Below are positions 8,940-21,046 of a stretch of DNA of 64,000 nt, piece after piece. Each line of letters begins with the position of its first letter. Position 1 is the first letter of the stretch. This stretch comes from Chalciporus piperatus (lineage: Eukaryota; Basidiomycota; Agaricomycetes; Boletales; Boletaceae). Made by a program: the position numbers and the translations under genes. The notes beneath the pieces were generated by a model that saw only the letters and a list, made by a program, of their open reading frames with translations, ran no database searches and was not told where the DNA came from. Location: contig JBBPTG010000049.1 of NCBI GenBank assembly GCA_038093975.1, positions 1 through 64,000 on the forward strand, given 5' to 3'.

Positions 8940-11900
8940 ATGGATGAAGACGATCCAGTCTCAACCTCACCTGTTGCTGCGCCATCACAACGTGCTCAAC
9001 AAAGAAGATCAAACGGCTCGGAACCGCACTTGGCTGACAAAAACAAATGCGAACTTGAACGTGTCCTAATAACTCGTATGTTCTAATGTGTGGCAAACTT
9101 GGGAGATCGCCAATACCACTGTGCAGACATCCGCGCGACAGATGTTGTTGCTGGTCTCCGTCGCATGCCAGCAGGCTTCTATGTTGCTGTAGAAATTGAT
9201 GGGAAATTCACGAAAACGCTGAATAAGCCCGCATTACTCGGCAAGGACGTGGTGGAGTGGGATGAAGAGATTTTCCTGTGAGTCATTATCGTCTCCATGT
9301 GCGATACATCGACTGAACATGGTACAAGGCCATCGGAACGATCATCTGCAATTTCGTTTGGGATCTACGCGTCCTTCGAACTTGGTCCCATGCTCGGAGC
9401 CGGGGAAGTACTTCACCGCTGCAAGATTACTGTTGGAGAGGTGCTCGATCGCAGCGAACAGCTCCGGCGTGGGTAACACCACCAGCTTTACACCCGCAAT
9501 CTGACATCCTGTTGTAGCTATCAGGTTTCTGGGTCCGAGGGATAAGGAAGTTTTCCCATCGTGTTCGTCGCTCAGTATCACCACCGAGCGACGGATTTGC
9601 GACGTCAATGAATCCACATCATCGCTTGACGTGAGTGATCCCTTACCCTCGATGATAGTGTGTCCTCACCCTATGAAAATAGTTACCAGAGTCAGACACA
9701 ATGAGCCGGCTAGGACAGCTCACCGATGCAGGACATTGTGCTGTGCTACGTTATCGCCAGCGCCAGAACCAAAGGGATCTCGACGAAGCCATCGCATCCT
9801 TCGAGCGTGTCTGCAACATGTGTCCCCCAAACCACCCCAATCGCTCCTCTGTACTGTCTAATTTGGCCACCGCGATGTTCATACGCTGTCAAGTCAATAA
9901 TGCTTGCCTCCACCTGGATGTCCCAATCACATTGTATCGGGATGCGCTCCAGCTTCGCCCCAGTAGTCACTCAGATCACTGCACGGCAGCGCTTGATCTC
10001 AGTTTCGCTCTTTTGTCCCGTTTACGGAAACGAGGAGACGAAGCAGACAGGGCAGAAGCCAAGTCATTAGTTTCCAAGGTGTTGGAGCTCTCTCCGGTAG
10101 ACGGCTACGCATACCGAGCGGCGTGCTTCACACTGCAGATGGCTGACTCGGAGATCTCCCCACCCATTCGGACCATAGAGCCTGTTATCTCTGAGACAAA
10201 CAGCGGAGAACCTTGTGAGGAGGGACTGTCACGGGCTGCGTTTCTGCGTCACTCTGTTTGGGATTCTTACCGGTCTGTGGTCCTAGCTGGCCGTGGGATG
10301 TTATTGTGTCGTTGGTTCGACCGCAATGGCGACATTGCTCACATCCATGAAGCAATTACGATGATGGAGAATTCTGTGCAAAATGCTTCGGATGGTCATC
10401 CTAGCAAGCCAGAGTGGCTGAACAACCTCGGGGCCATGTTATCTCGTCGCTTTGAGCGCCTTGGCGACCTCGAGGACATCAACAAGGCCATTTCTGTGGA
10501 AGAGGAGGCAGTGCGTCTCACTCCCGATGGCCATCCTAACAAACCAGTTTGGCTGTACAACCTCGGGAGCTCGTTATTGAGTCGCTTTGAACGCCTTGGC
10601 GACCTCGAGGATATCAACAGGTCCATTTCAATGGAAGAGGAGGCAGTGCGTCTCACTCCCGATGGTCATTTCAACAAGGCAACTCTGTTCAACAACCTCG
10701 GGCTCTCGTTATCGAGTCGCTTTAAGCGACTTGGCTATCCCGGAGATGTCAACAAGTCCACTGCGATGTTCGAGGAGGCAGTGCGTTTCACTCCTGATGG
10801 TCATCCCGACAAGCCAGGTTGGCTGACCAACCTCGGGAGCTCGTTATCTCGTCGCTTTGAGCACCTCGGCGACCTCGAGGACATCAACAAGGCCATTTCG
10901 GTGGGAGAGGAGGCAGTGTGTCTCACTCCCGATGACCACCCCGACAAGCCGGCTTGGCTGATCAACCTCGGGGCCATGTTATCTCGTCGCTTTGAGCGCC
11001 TTGGCGACCTCGAGGACATCAACAAGGCCATTTCTGTGGAAGAGGAGGCAGTGCGTCTCACTCCCGATGGCCATCCTAACAAACCAGTTTGGCTGTGCAA
11101 CCTCGGGCGCTCGTTATTGAGTCGCTTTAAACGCCTTGGCGACCTCGAGGATGTCAACAAGTCCATTTCAATGGGAGAGGAGGCAGTGCATCTCGCTGCT
11201 GATGGTCATCACAACAAGACAACTCTGTTCAACAACCTCGGGCTCTCGTTATCGAGTCGCTTTGAGCGGCTTGGAAACCTCGCAGACATTAACAAGTCCA
11301 TTTCAATGCTCAAAGAAGCTGTACGTCTCACTCCTGATGGCCATACTGACAAACCAAGTTGGCTGAACAACCTCGGGAGCTCGCTATCGAATCGCTTTGA
11401 TCGCTTTGGCGACCCCGAGGATATGAACATGTCCATTTCGATGTTCGAGAAGACAACGCGCCTCACTCCCGATGGCCATCCTGACAAACCAGGTTGGCTG
11501 AACAACCTAGGGAGCTCGCTATTCAAGCGCTTTAATCGCTTTGGCGACCCCGCGGATATGAACATGTCCATTTCGATGTCCGAGGAGGCAGTGTGTCTCA
11601 CTCCCGATGACCATCCCAGCAAGCCGAGTTTGTTGAACAACCTCGGATCCTCGCTATTGAGTCGCTTTAAGCGACTTGGCTACCCTGGAGATGTCAACAA
11701 GTCCACTGCAATGTTCGAGGAAGCAGTGCGTCTCACTCCCGATGGTCATCCCGACAAGCTAGCTCGGCTGAACAATCTCGGGGGCTCATTATTTCGTCGC
11801 TTTGAGCGCCTTGGCGACATCGAGGACATAAACAATTCCATTTCGATACTAGAGAGGGCAGTGTGTCTCACTCCCGATGACCATCCCGACAAGCCAGCTT

Positions 11901-13838
11901 GGCTGATCAACCTCGGGAACTCGCTCATTGCACGTTTTGAGCACTTTGGCGATCATTCCAGTCTCTCTGCTGCCACTTTACACTTCTCTGTGACTGCTCG
12001 CGCTTCCATATGTCCCACTTCCGTCCGCTTTCTTGCCTCTCGTAGCTGGGTTTGGTCTGCACGCCGACAAGGCAACTCACAGGTTCTTCTTGATGCATAC
12101 GCTACCTCCGTCAACCTTCTTCCAGAATTGGCATGGATCGGCCTGCCACTCGCAGAGCGCCACCGTTTACTCCTCATTGCTGCTAATGTAGCACGAAATG
12201 CTGCCGCGGCTGCAGTCGAAGCTGGTTTTCCTGAGCTGGCTGTAGAGTGGCTCGAACAAGGCCGTTCAATTGTCTGGAGTCAATTTCTGCAGCTTCGCAC
12301 TCTGGTGGACGAGCTTCGTGTTGAGCATCCCATTCTTGCAGATCAATTCCAACATATCTCCCAAGAGCTAGAGCAGGCCAGTTCGCGTGAGAATTCCACA
12401 TCTCACCGGCTGGCAAGTGATTCGGGCACTCTGTCGCTCGAAAAAGAAACCCAGAGACGCCAAGAGCTCGCTATCTCGCGAGGGAAACTCCTCGCAGACA
12501 TACGGTCCTTGCCAGGCTTCAACCGGTTTTTGCTCCCGAAGACCATCCAACAACTCGCTACTTCGGCGCACTCTGGTCCCGTCGTGTATCTCAATGCCGC
12601 CGAACAGCGATGTGATGCATTAATTGTCATGGAGCATTCGGGCAACGTTCTCCATGTCCCACTTCCTAACATGAACTATCCATGGGCGAAATTTCTACGA
12701 GAGCTACTCCGTCTTTCGCTGAAGCAGAATCATCTTATTGTCTCGCGCGATGAGATATCCGCCCTTCTTCCCTCGGAGGAGAATCTGACATCGCAGGACC
12801 TGCTTAATGTGTCTGTGATGGGCGATGGAAATGAGCGCAGTGACAGGGCGGTCAAAGTCAAACCACAACGAATTGACGGGTACACACCTGACGACTTGTT
12901 CCGGTTCATTCTGGCAGACCTCTGGGAGAAAGTCGTAAGACCAATCCTGGATTCCCTTGGATTTTCGGTATGTTGTTAATATCAGATCTACAATGGGGAC
13001 TCTCTGAATGAAGTTCGCATGTTCTCAGGCCCCACGGTCGGGTGGGGAGAAAATGACCCGTATCTTCTGGTGTCCGACTGGGCCCTTCGCTTTCCTACCC
13101 ATCCACGCTGCAGGTCTTCACCATTTAATTAGCCCTGGAACCAAGCTTTCCGACTTCGTCATATCGTCATACACACCAACTCTCGGTGCTCTTGCGCCAC
13201 CTCCTCAGCAAGACGCGAGCAGCGCCTCATCCAATATACGCCTCGTTGCTGTCCCTCAGCCGCCGACCGATGGGTTGACTCGGCTAGCCTTCGTGCCACA
13301 GGAGATCAATCACATCAAAACTTTGTCCAGCAGTTCCCCATTCGTAACGTTTCAGGACTCTCATGGCACCGTCGAGGAGGTCTTGGAAAAGATGGCGGGG
13401 CCCAATTCTGACTGGGTTCATTTCGCGTGCCACGGCGTGCAAGATCCTGACAATCCGCTCGACAGCGGACTCGGTCTCGCCGATGGTCGTCGTCTGAAAC
13501 TTTCGGACATCATTGGATTGTCACGTCCTCGAGGCAACCTCGCTTTTCTTTCTGCCTGTCAGACCGCACAGGGGGACGAAAATTTATCGGAAGAGTCCGT
13601 CCACCTTGCGGCAGGAATGCTTCTCGCCGGTTACAGCGGCGTCGTTGCAACGATGTGGTCAATAATGGACCCCGACGCACCTAAAGTGACGAAGGATGTG
13701 TACGAGCATCTCTTCCGGGACGGTAAGGCCCCAGACAGCACGGAAGCTGCGGAGGCATTGCATTATGCCGTCCAGCATCTACGTGACTCTGGCGCTTCTT
13801 TCTTTTCTTGGGTTCCTTTCATCCATTTCGGTATCTAA
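8940..13838 (+). CDS. TPR-repeat protein with C-terminal CHAT caspase-like protease (1544 aa)
   Basis: Six exons join in frame: 8940-9075, 9127-9277, 9329-9468, 9518-9630, 9683-12967 and 13029-13838. Residues about 45-180 form a compact N-terminal domain that looks C2-like (inference). A helical TPR-like region follows, then about twelve 45-aa units around residues 410-950 with consensus W-NLG--L--RFE-LGDLEDIN--I----EAV-LTPDGHP. A linker leads to the CHAT domain (about 1275-1544). CHAT is a caspase/separase-fold cysteine protease. The catalytic pair is intact: HFACHG (His about 1410) and LSACQTA (Cys about 1452); the domain ends in the usual WVPFIHFG block. In bacteria and fungi such repeat-CHAT proteins sense a trigger with the repeats and cut a partner, sometimes a cell-death protein. 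No NTPase domain and no recognisable substrate gene is beside it. A frameshifted relative lies at 30.0-32.7 kb. Confidence 0.85.
10300..11950 (+). repeat. About twelve 135-bp coding repeats inside the CHAT gene
   Basis: Units of 45 codons follow one another without spacers. Several are nearly identical at DNA level. The block 10432-10720 is repeated at 10972-11260, exactly four units (540 bp) later, with only scattered differences. This points to recent duplication or gene conversion among units. Confidence 0.85.
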
Positions 13839-14332
13839 TGTTCAGCTCTCCGTACATGCCTAACTGTCACCTTCGAGGACAATCGTTTCACGGATCTTCA
13901 CTTCGTGGATATACAAGCTCGTATTTCTACTATCCATCACATACCTCGCATCGTGTATACCGTCCGTTGCTATAAGAAGTGCCGCAACCAATTTCCTGCT
14001 CGAGTGTTTAAGGTGTAGCCATGACTCCGCTTCCTCGAGCGCACAAGGACGGCGACGAGACTAGTCTTTCCAAATCATACCCTACTGGACAGTAGTGGGT
14101 GACAGCAACATGAGTCGACTCACCTACCTACCTATAGTATGTTTTAGAAGGTTCGTTATGTGTTCGCCGTTCGGACGCCTTGAGGATATAAAAAACATCG
14201 GAGTCGATCCGAAGTGTTCAAGTTGTTGCTTCGACATCGAGAAACATGCCGATTACCCGATATTAACACAATGATGGCACGTCGATTTTTTTTCTACCAG
14301 TACACCCCTAATCCTCGTCCAAGGTGCACATA
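13839..14332. other. Region between convergent genes, no gene seen
   Basis: Lies between the 3' ends of the CHAT gene (+) and an F-box gene (-). T-rich tracts suit transcript ends; nothing else was recognised. Confidence 0.35.
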
Positions 14333-16330
14333 TTAATTGTCGTCCTCCGATGAATCCTCACCCTCTGAGTCCTCGTCGCTTTCAGAATCTCCATCCGGCT
14401 CCGGGTCATCCACCGGGGAGTCCTCACTCTCACTCACGTACTCATACGAGGACCCCTCGCTGTCACCCTCTTCTTCGATCCCATCCCAAGTGACCTCGCC
14501 AACCACATCCTTCAACTCCGCCACGTCATCCTTGGACACCATGCGGCATCCGATAAGAGCAAGTCGAGTGAGAGTAAACCCTTTCTTTTTACGGACGGCG
14601 AGGGCGTTGTAGAGGTCCCTGACACCACCAGGATGCCACCCATGATTGAATTCACAGCCGCGTATGACCAACGCCTCCAAAGCGGACGTGAGCTTCTCCC
14701 CCGAGGGTTGGTCGAGGGCAGTGTATCGATCTCGGTGGTGAGGAATGAGGGCGAGAGATGAAAACAGGCACCCTAACCTGGTAGTTGCGCCGACTATTTC
14801 GATAGAGCGTAACTTGGGAAGGAGACCAAAAAGATTTTCCAAGGAATTCGAGGATCCGGTCCGGTCTTCATCCTCAATACACATGAGCGTAGCACTAACA
14901 GTGGCAGAGGTGCTTTGAACACCCGCTAAAAAACCACCTGCATCCGCGCCTTGTATGATATCTCGTATGAAGTCCAACGGTTCGCCTATTGATGGGTGGG
15001 CGACCTTGATTTTCAGTGGGATATTGCAATCCCAATCCGGCGAATACGAAGGCAGATAGTGATTGGTATTCTGGGACCCACAGAAGACAACGTGCGTCAT
15101 CCCATCCTGAACGTCAACCGCGATGGAACATGGTGGGCAAGATCTGGATGTGAAAAGCCTCTGCAGAAGGAACGTGCGGAATGTCGTCCAATCTTCGAGA
15201 GTCACACGGCTAGTGTCAATCTCGACCTCGGTCTGGGAAGGAATATCGAGACGGGTGAGAAACCTGATCACTTCCGGTAATGCTTCGCGGATAGACAGCC
15301 GCAAGAGATTGGGTAATTGTGTATTTTGTGAGTCACTGGTGACTTGTGTAGCAAGCTCGTCGCGAGATAGGGCGAGGGCACGGTGGAGGCCTAAATGGAC
15401 AATGTTTGGAATGGAAGATAGTAAGTCGTGAAGCTGGGAAGGTGTCGGAGCGATTGGAGGATCCAGACGGGACAGTATGAGGGTCGTCAGGCTGCCGAGC
15501 GCCAGAGTGGCTCGCGGTACACAGCATTGTTCCAGCTCCAATCGATGGAGAGCCGGAGTAACACCCTTGAAAAGTGGAATGATATAGGACTCGTTGGGTA
15601 TACCCATCTGATGCAAATGAATCTCCAATGATTGGAGAAGAGGAGCCGGAGAGGAGAACATGGGAAAGACTTTCTCGACATCGTGGCGAGGAAAGTCCAG
15701 CCTGAGTTCTTGGATACGTGCAGTATGAGCCAGCAGATCCTTCAGAATATCGAGCGCGTTTGAATCCATGCCTGTCCATTCGAAGCGAATTTTCAATGGT
15801 AACGTTTTCGACCTCGAGAGCATCTCCTGAATCCAGCGCTGTGATGCTGGAGAGATGTAAGACCAGAGAGCCGAGCAGTTCAACGCAACGTCCCTCCAAT
15901 GACGACACACGTGTGAAGCGTTGACCCACACTGGAACCCCATCCATCTGTTCTTCCACCCCGTCTGACAGTGTCTCGGTCGTCGACTCGGCTTCATCTGT
16001 CGTGGATTCAGTTTCGTGGACCGTGGATGCAACTCCATCAATTTTCTCGACCCTGAGGTGATGGATTCGAGCCCAGTGGATGAATATGGCTTCAAGAACT
16101 TCTGGGGGAAGGAGAGAAACGGGCGAGAGCGAATTCCTTTGAATGCGTAGCAAATACATCCGATTGCGCATAGAACATATTTGAGCTTGATGTTCGCGGA
16201 TAGCCTGATCCAAGTCTACAAGTTCTCGGTCGATGCGCGCCTGGGCATCCAATAATGTGTTCGTATAGCCAGGTAGTATTTCCGTGACTGTCATCTCTGC
16301 AGGTTCGGAACTGCAAAATGCAAAGATCAT
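14333..16330 (-). CDS. F-box protein with acidic C-terminal tail (about 653-665 aa)
   Basis: Single long frame. A coiled-coil-like stretch of about 40 residues (DRELVDLDQAIREHQAQ) precedes the F-box with LPPEVLEAIFIHWA and, after an insertion rich in Thr/Glu, the second half HVCRHWRDVALNCSALWS. LRR-like Leu-rich segments follow. The last 50 residues are almost all Glu, Asp and Ser. This is the common Agaricomycete F-box layout, expected to recruit substrates to an SCF ubiquitin ligase through Skp1. The start is either ATG 16330 or ATG 16294; a TTTTGCAG acceptor-like site lies between them, so a leader intron and the downstream ATG are likely. It is more intact than the three F-box copies at 24.8-28.1 kb and is not close to them in sequence. 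Confidence 0.8.
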   Translation of the reverse strand: MIFAFCSSEPAEMTVTEILPGYTNTLLDAQARIDRELVDLDQAIREHQAQICSMRNRMYLLRIQRNSLSPVSLLPPEVLEAIFIHWARIHHLRVEKIDGVASTVHETESTTDEAESTTETLSDGVEEQMDGVPVWVNASHVCRHWRDVALNCSALWSYISPASQRWIQEMLSRSKTLPLKIRFEWTGMDSNALDILKDLLAHTARIQELRLDFPRHDVEKVFPMFSSPAPLLQSLEIHLHQMGIPNESYIIPLFKGVTPALHRLELEQCCVPRATLALGSLTTLILSRLDPPIAPTPSQLHDLLSSIPNIVHLGLHRALALSRDELATQVTSDSQNTQLPNLLRLSIREALPEVIRFLTRLDIPSQTEVEIDTSRVTLEDWTTFRTFLLQRLFTSRSCPPCSIAVDVQDGMTHVVFCGSQNTNHYLPSYSPDWDCNIPLKIKVAHPSIGEPLDFIRDIIQGADAGGFLAGVQSTSATVSATLMCIEDEDRTGSSNSLENLFGLLPKLRSIEIVGATTRLGCLFSSLALIPHHRDRYTALDQPSGEKLTSALEALVIRGCEFNHGWHPGGVRDLYNALAVRKKKGFTLTRLALIGCRMVSKDDVAELKDVVGEVTWDGIEEEGDSEGSSYEYVSESEDSPVDDPEPDGDSESDEDSEGEDSSEDDN

Positions 16331-16333
16331 CAC

Positions 16334-16957
16334 TTCACGATCCCCGAATCTCGGAGAACACTGGAAAACCTACCGGGGTTCGAATTGGGCAGGGAGGAAT
16401 GAACCGTCAACGTTTCAACTTCAGAGAAGGCTATGGGGTGCTGATCAACAACGAAGTTGGCGCTAAGTTGCACTGCCACAGGCCCACTCTCGCTCGTGCC
16501 GAGCATCAGGCTCGTGCCGTCACGAACGACTGCACGTACACGCAAAACGATCAACACACTCGGACCGTGACGCTTGTGCGTGAGGCACATCAATGATCGC
16601 AAACAGGGGGATAGGATAGAGAACAGCGAGCAGAGGAATACAAGGAAGGGAAAGGAGATGATACAGACGGCAAATACATGCACGTAGGATACGGGTCATG
16701 GATACATCGTTTCGTGTGCGCACCAATGGCAATCGAGAGCGCAGCGAGAAGAGAAGAACATCGGAACAGAAAAGAAAAGGAAACAGGAAAAAAAGCAAGA
16801 AAGAATAGAAGCAACTTATCAAAAACAGACAAGACACGAAAGGGGATGAACGTTAACGACGATGGGACCCGAAAACCAAAAACGATACACAGTACAAGAG
16901 GATGGAGCCGAGGAGGACGTGAACGAAGATATGAAAAGAGGAAAACACACATACCCA
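16334..16957. other. Upstream region of the F-box gene and 3' flank of the phosphatase gene
   Basis: Should contain the F-box gene's leader exon and promoter (minus strand). No coding frame is supported. Confidence 0.35.
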
Positions 16958-19900
16958 TCAACTCAAATACTTTTCGTTCAACGCATGCACCTCCTTGGCC
17001 AAATACGGCCAACTCAACGCCCTCCCCAACTCCTCCCTCAACTTCTTCTCATCCCCACCAGCTCTCTCCCTCGCCAACCTCACCTCCCATCCCAACAGAT
17101 TATACAACAACCTCGTGTTCGGTTGAATCAACACCGACAACCGTCGGCTACGGACCACCAAATAGGCCTCGACGAGACTCAACCCGAGGTGTTGCATCAC
17201 GTAGGCGATCGTCACGGTCGCGCTGCGGGAGACGCCAACACGACAGTGAACGAGGACGCGCCCCCCGGAGAGCCGGGCTCGTTCGATCCAGGTACAGATG
17301 GGGTGAAGTTGGGGCTCGAGCGTGTCGATACCGTCGTCGCAGACACCTTTGATATCGAGCACTTTGATCCTGCCTTCGCGTTCTTCAAGCCAGAGAGAAC
17401 CTTGATTGCCAGGACCTTGGCCCGCTACGGGCTGGATAGTCGGAGTCGACAGAATAGGAGGTGATGATAGGGATGACGGACAACCACCCTCGGGCGTATG
17501 AGGTGGAGGAACGAGCGCACATTCGCCTACCGAGACGACGTGCGTGATACCGAGGGCGTGCAGCATATATACATTGGTGGCATGATTCCTACCATCACCA
17601 TCAGCAAACACCATAAACGCCATACCCAAAGCCACTCACAAATTCCCTAGATACAAGAACGGAAGCACCCGACTCGGGAAACTTCCATCAAACCTTGGAT
17701 CATCGAACCAACACTGATGGTCCGGTACAAACGACGGCAGCGTACTCGCTCTCGCTCTCGTTCGCTGCATCTCCCGCGTCGAAGGGCCCATCCGGCCATG
17801 ATTGATAGTCAGCGCGTGAGGTCGGTTATATGTTCTCGGTGTCGGATTCTGAAAGGGAGTAACTAGAGGATGCTCAGCTGCCAGCGTAGGCACGGCCAAA
17901 CTGCGCGGGATATCTCCATGATGGTATCGCGAACAGACAGTGCTGTTCCATACTCCCAATCGAGCTTCCACCTTTCTGAGCAAACCAACCTCTGATTGGT
18001 ATACGAAAAACGACCGTCGGTTTGCAACCTATTGGTCCCCATCGAAGTCAGTCAGTCGATTGATGGAACGAGATGGAAACGCACCTGCATTTCCAAATAC
18101 GCTTCTGGCAAACCCAATCCTTTTACAGCCATAAGCAAACAGAGCGCCGGGACTGATGATTCGGTGTATCCATCACTCGAGTATAGCAACACCTTGAGCG
18201 GACGAGGTCTGTACGACGAAGTCGCACTCGCACCCTCGCTTGCATCGGCATTTTGACGATCGTCGATCGGGTATCCATTGCTCGCGCTCCCATTGGTTGA
18301 CATGGAAGGCGTATTGGGGCCACTCCGGTAAGGGGTTTCTGGTATGGGAGACCATGGTGAAGACACCTTGGGAGTCTTGTTGGGAGTCTTGGGTATGGCG
18401 CTACCATTGCTACTCCAAGTGAAGCTCGCCACGCCGGGGCCGGTCGTCAACACTCCCAATCCTCCAGGGGTGACCATCCTCTCCAGGAATTTGATCACAG
18501 GTAGAAGCGCGTTCAATCCCCCGGGGGTTGCCTGCAGGGAGCTCGGGAAGGGTAGATGGATTATTGCAGAAGGATGGGGTGGCGGACGAGGGGGGATAGC
18601 TCCCGGCGATAGCGAGCTAGGAGAGGCATCAGCGTCAGATGGGGACGGCGCTGGGGAAGCTGGGAGTCCCCAATGTCTCCGCCACCCCTCTACCCACTCT
18701 ACCTCCATCATCCTAACATGTTCCTCTGCAGCTCGGAGATGAGCAACCGAAGGGAGAGGTGCGTGCTCGTGACACTCGATGCATATATCGAATCCGAGAG
18801 CGCGTGACGGGTCATTCGTATAGGAATTGAATGGCGACGGCGTTTCAGATTCAAAGTCCGAAAAAGGATCCAGGTATGTGGATGAGGGGGGAACGATAGA
18901 AGGGCCGGGAGCACTCGGATTCGTAGGTGGTCGTACAGGACCTCGTCGTTTCAGCGAGGGCCGCCAGAGCGGAACGTCACTTGCGTTCCCGAGGAACACT
19001 TGTCCTACATTGGGATTCCAATAGGTGGCGGTGGTGCTCCCCGAGACTTTGTCCTAAGACGATAAAGTCAACATCGATACCCTGAACACGGACAAGGTCC
19101 ACGCACCGCATGTTCTTCCCGTTCTACGGCGCCGTCCCGCACGGTAAGAATTTCAGAAGCTCGGGTAAGATCCCTCATCTCGTCCTTTTCTCGCTGAGCA
19201 AAGTCGATCGTATTCGCACATCGACATCGATGTAAGCGAGCGTTCGCGTTGAGGTGAACAGTCGATTGCGGAACTTGTGGGCCATTCGGGTCTTGCTCGC
19301 GAGAGACGGACTGCACGCCGTGCTCCGCCGCCAACCTCGCCTCGATCTCCAGTTCGCCGACGAGTCGCCCATCGGTAGCTTCCGTGAGACCGTGTGTCAT
19401 CCCATCATCAAACGCACAACACGTCGCTTGACCGGGTCGTGGAGGCGCCGCCGTTTGTTCACAGTCCCCATCCTTCTTCGTGACCAGCCATGAGAGATCT
19501 CGCTCCAACTGTTCCGCATTGGCGGCGAGTACGTATACGCCGTATTTGAGGAAGCCATCTGGGGTCGAATGCGGATCATCTCCTTCGTCATCGATCTTGG
19601 CTGGATCCGATCCGAACGCTTGATACCACCGCTCCAATCTCTCCTTCCTCTTCCTTGTAATCGCTTTTCTGAAACGCTCTGCAATCCTGAAGGTCGCGGG
19701 GGTAGGACCCTTGGGGGAGTATACGACGATGTCTGAGATGGAGCAATAGAGAGGCTATACGCCGCTCGGCATTGTCGTAATGTGAGAGAATTCGCGAACA
19801 CTCACGACTTGTATGCCGAAATTGCGGAGACTGATTCCATCCGGGACTTTTGCGGGTTTATACTCCCAATCTATTTCGAATGAAGGTTTTCCGCGCCTCC

Positions 19901-20851
19901 AACCGTTGAAGTCATACGAACGTGCCAGTGGTGTGGGACACGGTTGTATGAGCTGAGAGGGAAGGAAGGAGCACGTTAGGACGGGATATTTGGATCTGGT
20001 ATATCTGTGTGGCGAGGCTGTGACTGGGGTGAAATCAAGGTTAACACGAATGTGGGGAGATAGAGTGCTGTACCTGAGCTATTTTGGGAAGGATCGTGAT
20101 GCTCGAAATGAGACTTTGTAGAATCGAATGACCCAGGAGAAGCACTGGAAGGAGAAGGAAGGGAAGTCGCGCAAGTGGAGATGGAGCCAGAGTCAGAGTT
20201 GAAAGAGGAAGCATCCGTCGAGGAGGAAGACGACTCTGTCGAAGAGGCAGAAGAGTCTCTTCTGTCATGAAGAGGGTGCAGAGGGGGCGAAGCGTTCGTG
20301 TACGCGATGTTGAGGGGGGCACTTGGGAAAGGGACCGACGTGTTTGTGTTCGTGGCCAAGTCGGCGGTGGATATGCGGAGAGTGGTCGGATGCATGTGCT
20401 TGTCTTGCGCTTGGTGCTGTGCCTGGGGAGGGTCAGTGTCGACGTCAGACTCTGGTGAGCCCATTTCGACGTCGTGGTCTTCGTCTGAAAAATCATCCAA
20501 GTCAGAGTCGTATTCGTCGTCGTCCCAGGATAGAGAGTGGGGGCGTTCGATGTCTTCGTCTGCGAGGACCCATACGAGACCTCTGTAGCGTGGGGGACGT
20601 ATTACGCGACCTTGCTGGTCACGTATCATGCCAGCGTTTGGGGGTGGTTTGTCGGGTGTGCCCGAGGATGCAAAGAAGGTGCACTGGGCGTTATTTTCGC
20701 CCTCTAAGCCGTGTAGGAAGGGGAATAGGACGGAGTCAGGTGGGTGGGCGGTGATGTGGTTGATGTGCATCCTGGCGAATTCTGCGGTTGATATGAGGGG
20801 GGCAGTCTTGTCTGGGGGGGACACGCCATAGTAAACGTCGGGCTGTTGCAT
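16958..20851 (-). CDS. PPS1: PPS1-type dual-specificity protein phosphatase (1210 aa)
   Basis: Six exons on the minus strand join in frame: 20851-20074, 20023-19806, 19754-19107, 19053-18085, 18028-17640 and 17588-16958. The C-terminal 200 residues are a dual-specificity phosphatase domain with the signature HCRVGVSRSATV (catalytic Cys about 1116, Arg six residues later) and the preceding VLDIKGVCDDG loop carrying the general-acid Asp. The block FLYLGNLNHATNVYMLHALG matches the PPS1 family. The N-terminal 1000 residues hold the PPS1-specific region (TAEFARMHINHITAHPPDSV, ISLRNFGIQV) with long Ser-rich and Asp-rich inserts, making it longer than the roughly 800-aa yeast protein. Yeast Pps1 acts on Ser/Thr and Tyr phosphates in cell-cycle control. 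ATG 20851 was chosen because upstream frames need an implausible splice; the 5' end is the weakest part of the model. Confidence 0.85.
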
Positions 20852-21046
20852 CGGGTGGTGTTGTGTAACTTTGGAGAGGAGGACGAGGTCGAATAAGATA
20901 ACGACTGACAAATATAACAGACAGACCCAATGACACTCCAGATCTAAGATCGATCACTTCCATGACTAAGCACATCACCTGATCCCGACCTGACCCCTTT
21001 CACCGCCGCTTTCGGTACCGATACTACCCACCATAGTAATCCCATT

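Noticed and set aside
10300..13838. Possible bacterial origin of the CHAT gene
   Set aside because: Introns, repeats and N-terminal domain match fungal relatives; no sign of recent transfer.
15333..15929. Second minus-strand frame of 198 codons inside the F-box gene
   Set aside because: Shadow frame of the real F-box gene; no motif of its own.
20911..21045. Upstream ATG at 21045 spliced to the PPS1 frame
   Set aside because: Phase fits, but the ATG would sit one base after the stop of the upstream same-strand dioxygenase gene; ATG 20851 matches the family start better.
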